Positions 37,579 to 38,870 of a stretch of 38,870 nucleotides of DNA are shown piece by piece. The stretch comes from Thermoproteota archaeon. GTDB lineage: Archaea > Korarchaeota > Korarchaeia > Korarchaeales > Korarchaeaceae. A program made the position numbers and the translations under genes. The notes under the pieces were generated by a model. The model was not told where the DNA came from. It did no database searches and saw only the letters and a program-made list of their open reading frames with translations. How positions within the stretch are numbered: position 1 is the first letter of the stretch; each line of letters starts with the position of its first letter. The DNA lies in contig JAOZFG010000006.1 of NCBI GenBank assembly GCA_027491435.1, forward strand, positions 1 to 38,870. The letters run 5' to 3'.

Positions 37579-38870
37579 ATGCCTTTCATAAAGGTAGCTA
37601 GGTACTATGACAGGATAGAGGCCACCACAGGCAGGCTTGAGATGATAGAGATCTTGGAGAAGCTCCTGAGGGAGACCCCTCCCGACATAATAGACAAGGT
37701 GGTCTACCTCACCCTAGGATCCATAGCTCCAGCGTACGAGGGGCTGGAGCTGGGCGTCGGTGAGAAACTAGCTTTAAAGGCCATCTCCCTAGCCACGGGT
37801 ATACCACAGAAAAGGGTTGAGAGTAAGTACCTTGAGCTGGGGGACATAGGAAGGCTTGCGGAGTGGGCCGTCTCCCACAAATCGGTTCTGGCGTTTGCCA
37901 AGGAGGAGTTGACAGTCAACAGGGTTTATGATTCTCTGGTCAAGATAGCTAAGACGACGGGAGAGAGATCTCAGGACATAAAGATCAGGATATTAACTGG
38001 CTTATTCAGCGACGCTGAACCTTTAGAGGCCAGGTACATCGCGAGAATTGTGACAGAGAAGCTGAGGATGGGAGTTAGGGACATGACCATACTTGACGCT
38101 TTGGCGGAGGCTTTTTTGGGCTCTAGAGCACTTAGGGACAAGCTGGAGAAGAAATACAACGTTTATCCTGACATAGGTAAGATAGCAAAGATCGTAGCCG
38201 CTAAAGGGGTTAAAGGATTGGAGGAGATCGGGATCACCTTGGGAATCCCTGTCAGGCCAATGCTAGCTCAGAGGCTGAGGTCGGCCAAAGAGATAATGGA
38301 GAAGATAGGGCCTAGGGTATACGCCGAGTTCAAATATGACGGGGAGAGGATGCAGGTACACGTTTGGAAGGACGGGAAGGTCAAGATATTCTCCAGGAGA
38401 ATGGAGGACATCTCCCACCCTTATCCTGACGTCGTGTCAGCGACTTCAGAGGCTGTCAAGGGAAGGGATGTCATACTAGATGGTGAAACTGTAGCTATCA
38501 ACCCTAACACTGGGGAGATACTGCCGTTCCAGGAGCTAATGCATAGGAGGAGGAAATATGGTATAGAGGATGCAATGAAGGAGTACCCCACGGTAACCTA
38601 TTACTTCGACGTACTCTACCTAGACGGTAAGGAGCTTCTAGATGTACCTCTAGAGGAGAGGAGGAAGATACTGAAGGAAATACTGAAGGAAAATGAGGGA
38701 GCCAGGCTCGTCGAGTACGAGGAGATAGATGGTGATGTGGAGGAGCTGGAAAGGTTCTTCGAGTATGCCGTGGAGAGGGGCACCGAGGGGCTAGTGGTGA
38801 AGGGGGTGAAATCAGTTTACCAAGCGGGAGTGAGAGGGTGGAACTGGATAAAGCTCAAGAGGAGTTACAT
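37579..38870 (+). CDS. lig: ATP-dependent DNA ligase, 3' end cut by window edge
   Basis: Seals nicks in DNA through a lysine-AMP intermediate. 430 codons are visible of an expected 590-600. The N-terminal DNA-binding domain (1-225) is all-helical. Motif I is KYDGER with K252 as the AMP-accepting lysine. Then come motif III-like YYFDVLYLDG, motif IV TEGLVVKG and motif V WNWIKLKR, at which the window ends. The OB-fold domain lies beyond the edge. ATG at 37579 follows the in-frame Hsp20 stop by five codons, with no clear ribosome site, so translation may be coupled. A replication and Okazaki-fragment role is standard for this archaeal enzyme. Confidence 0.96.
   Translation, partial: MPFIKVARYYDRIEATTGRLEMIEILEKLLRETPPDIIDKVVYLTLGSIAPAYEGLELGVGEKLALKAISLATGIPQKRVESKYLELGDIGRLAEWAVSHKSVLAFAKEELTVNRVYDSLVKIAKTTGERSQDIKIRILTGLFSDAEPLEARYIARIVTEKLRMGVRDMTILDALAEAFLGSRALRDKLEKKYNVYPDIGKIAKIVAAKGVKGLEEIGITLGIPVRPMLAQRLRSAKEIMEKIGPRVYAEFKYDGERMQVHVWKDGKVKIFSRRMEDISHPYPDVVSATSEAVKGRDVILDGETVAINPNTGEILPFQELMHRRRKYGIEDAMKEYPTVTYYFDVLYLDGKELLDVPLEERRKILKEILKENEGARLVEYEEIDGDVEELERFFEYAVERGTEGLVVKGVKSVYQAGVRGWNWIKLKRSY

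Overview
The window is archaeal chromosomal DNA, roughly half G+C by eye. Archaeal marks are a CDC48-type AAA ATPase, an archaeal-type ATP-dependent DNA ligase, family-4 uracil-DNA glycosylase, a PAC2-family protein, HTH_10 and PadR regulators, AGG/AGA-rich arginine codons, and TATA-like boxes about 25 bases before start codons. Frequent GTG and TTG starts, leaderless-looking first genes and GGTGAT-type ribosome sites inside operons fit a thermophilic TACK lineage. A Korarchaeota-like or related organism is my best guess, with low confidence. No stretch above 300 bases lacks a gene. I saw no rRNA, tRNA, CRISPR array or insertion sequence.

Layout. 1-1329: moaC-moaA (molybdopterin), moaA cut by the left edge. 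1546-4873: B12-dependent ribonucleotide reductase, divergent from the corrinoid adenosyltransferase that makes its cofactor. 4874-9717: CDC48, proline synthesis (ProC) and a fused CoA-transferase. 9892-13143: a very large membrane-anchored subtilisin with about 300 residues of DxDGDG calcium-type repeats between its catalytic Asp and His. 13150-16860: thiQ-thiP-thiB thiamine ABC transporter read leftward behind a TPP riboswitch. 16924-19538: an envelope beta-propeller-like protein, an AT-rich HTH_10 regulator and a membrane-anchored caspase-like (clan CD) protein. 19525-25480: radical SAM protein, CBS proteins, permuted GTPase with a thioredoxin-fold partner, MIP18-family protein and a secreted Lon-like protease. 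25466-26967: a PadR regulator with two Gly/Trp-rich DUF5320-like proteins and a NifX-like protein. 27003-33367: housekeeping genes (DUF167, HD hydrolase, glutamine synthetase, UDG, NadE, ArgS). 33400-34290: fusion of an alkyltransferase-like domain to endonuclease V. 34271-35186: small three-gene operon of unknown role. 35251-38870: AmmeMemoRadiSam-type radical SAM enzyme, PAC2 protein, Hsp20 and DNA ligase, cut by the right edge.

The most interesting items are: (i) the PadR/DUF5320/NifX cluster, in which three neighbouring proteins end in the same 24-residue coiled-coil pattern, with a perfect inverted repeat in the divergent promoter; (ii) the TPP riboswitch, whose flanking sequences can form mutually exclusive helices that hide or expose the thiB start codon; (iii) the calcium-repeat insert in the subtilisin, with DNA-level homogenisation of its repeats; (iv) the ATL-endonuclease V fusion with a PWWR active-site motif; (v) the anchored caspase-like protein; and (vi) the fact that all ten convergent gene junctions overlap or abut, within 20 bases of overlap to 6 bases of gap.
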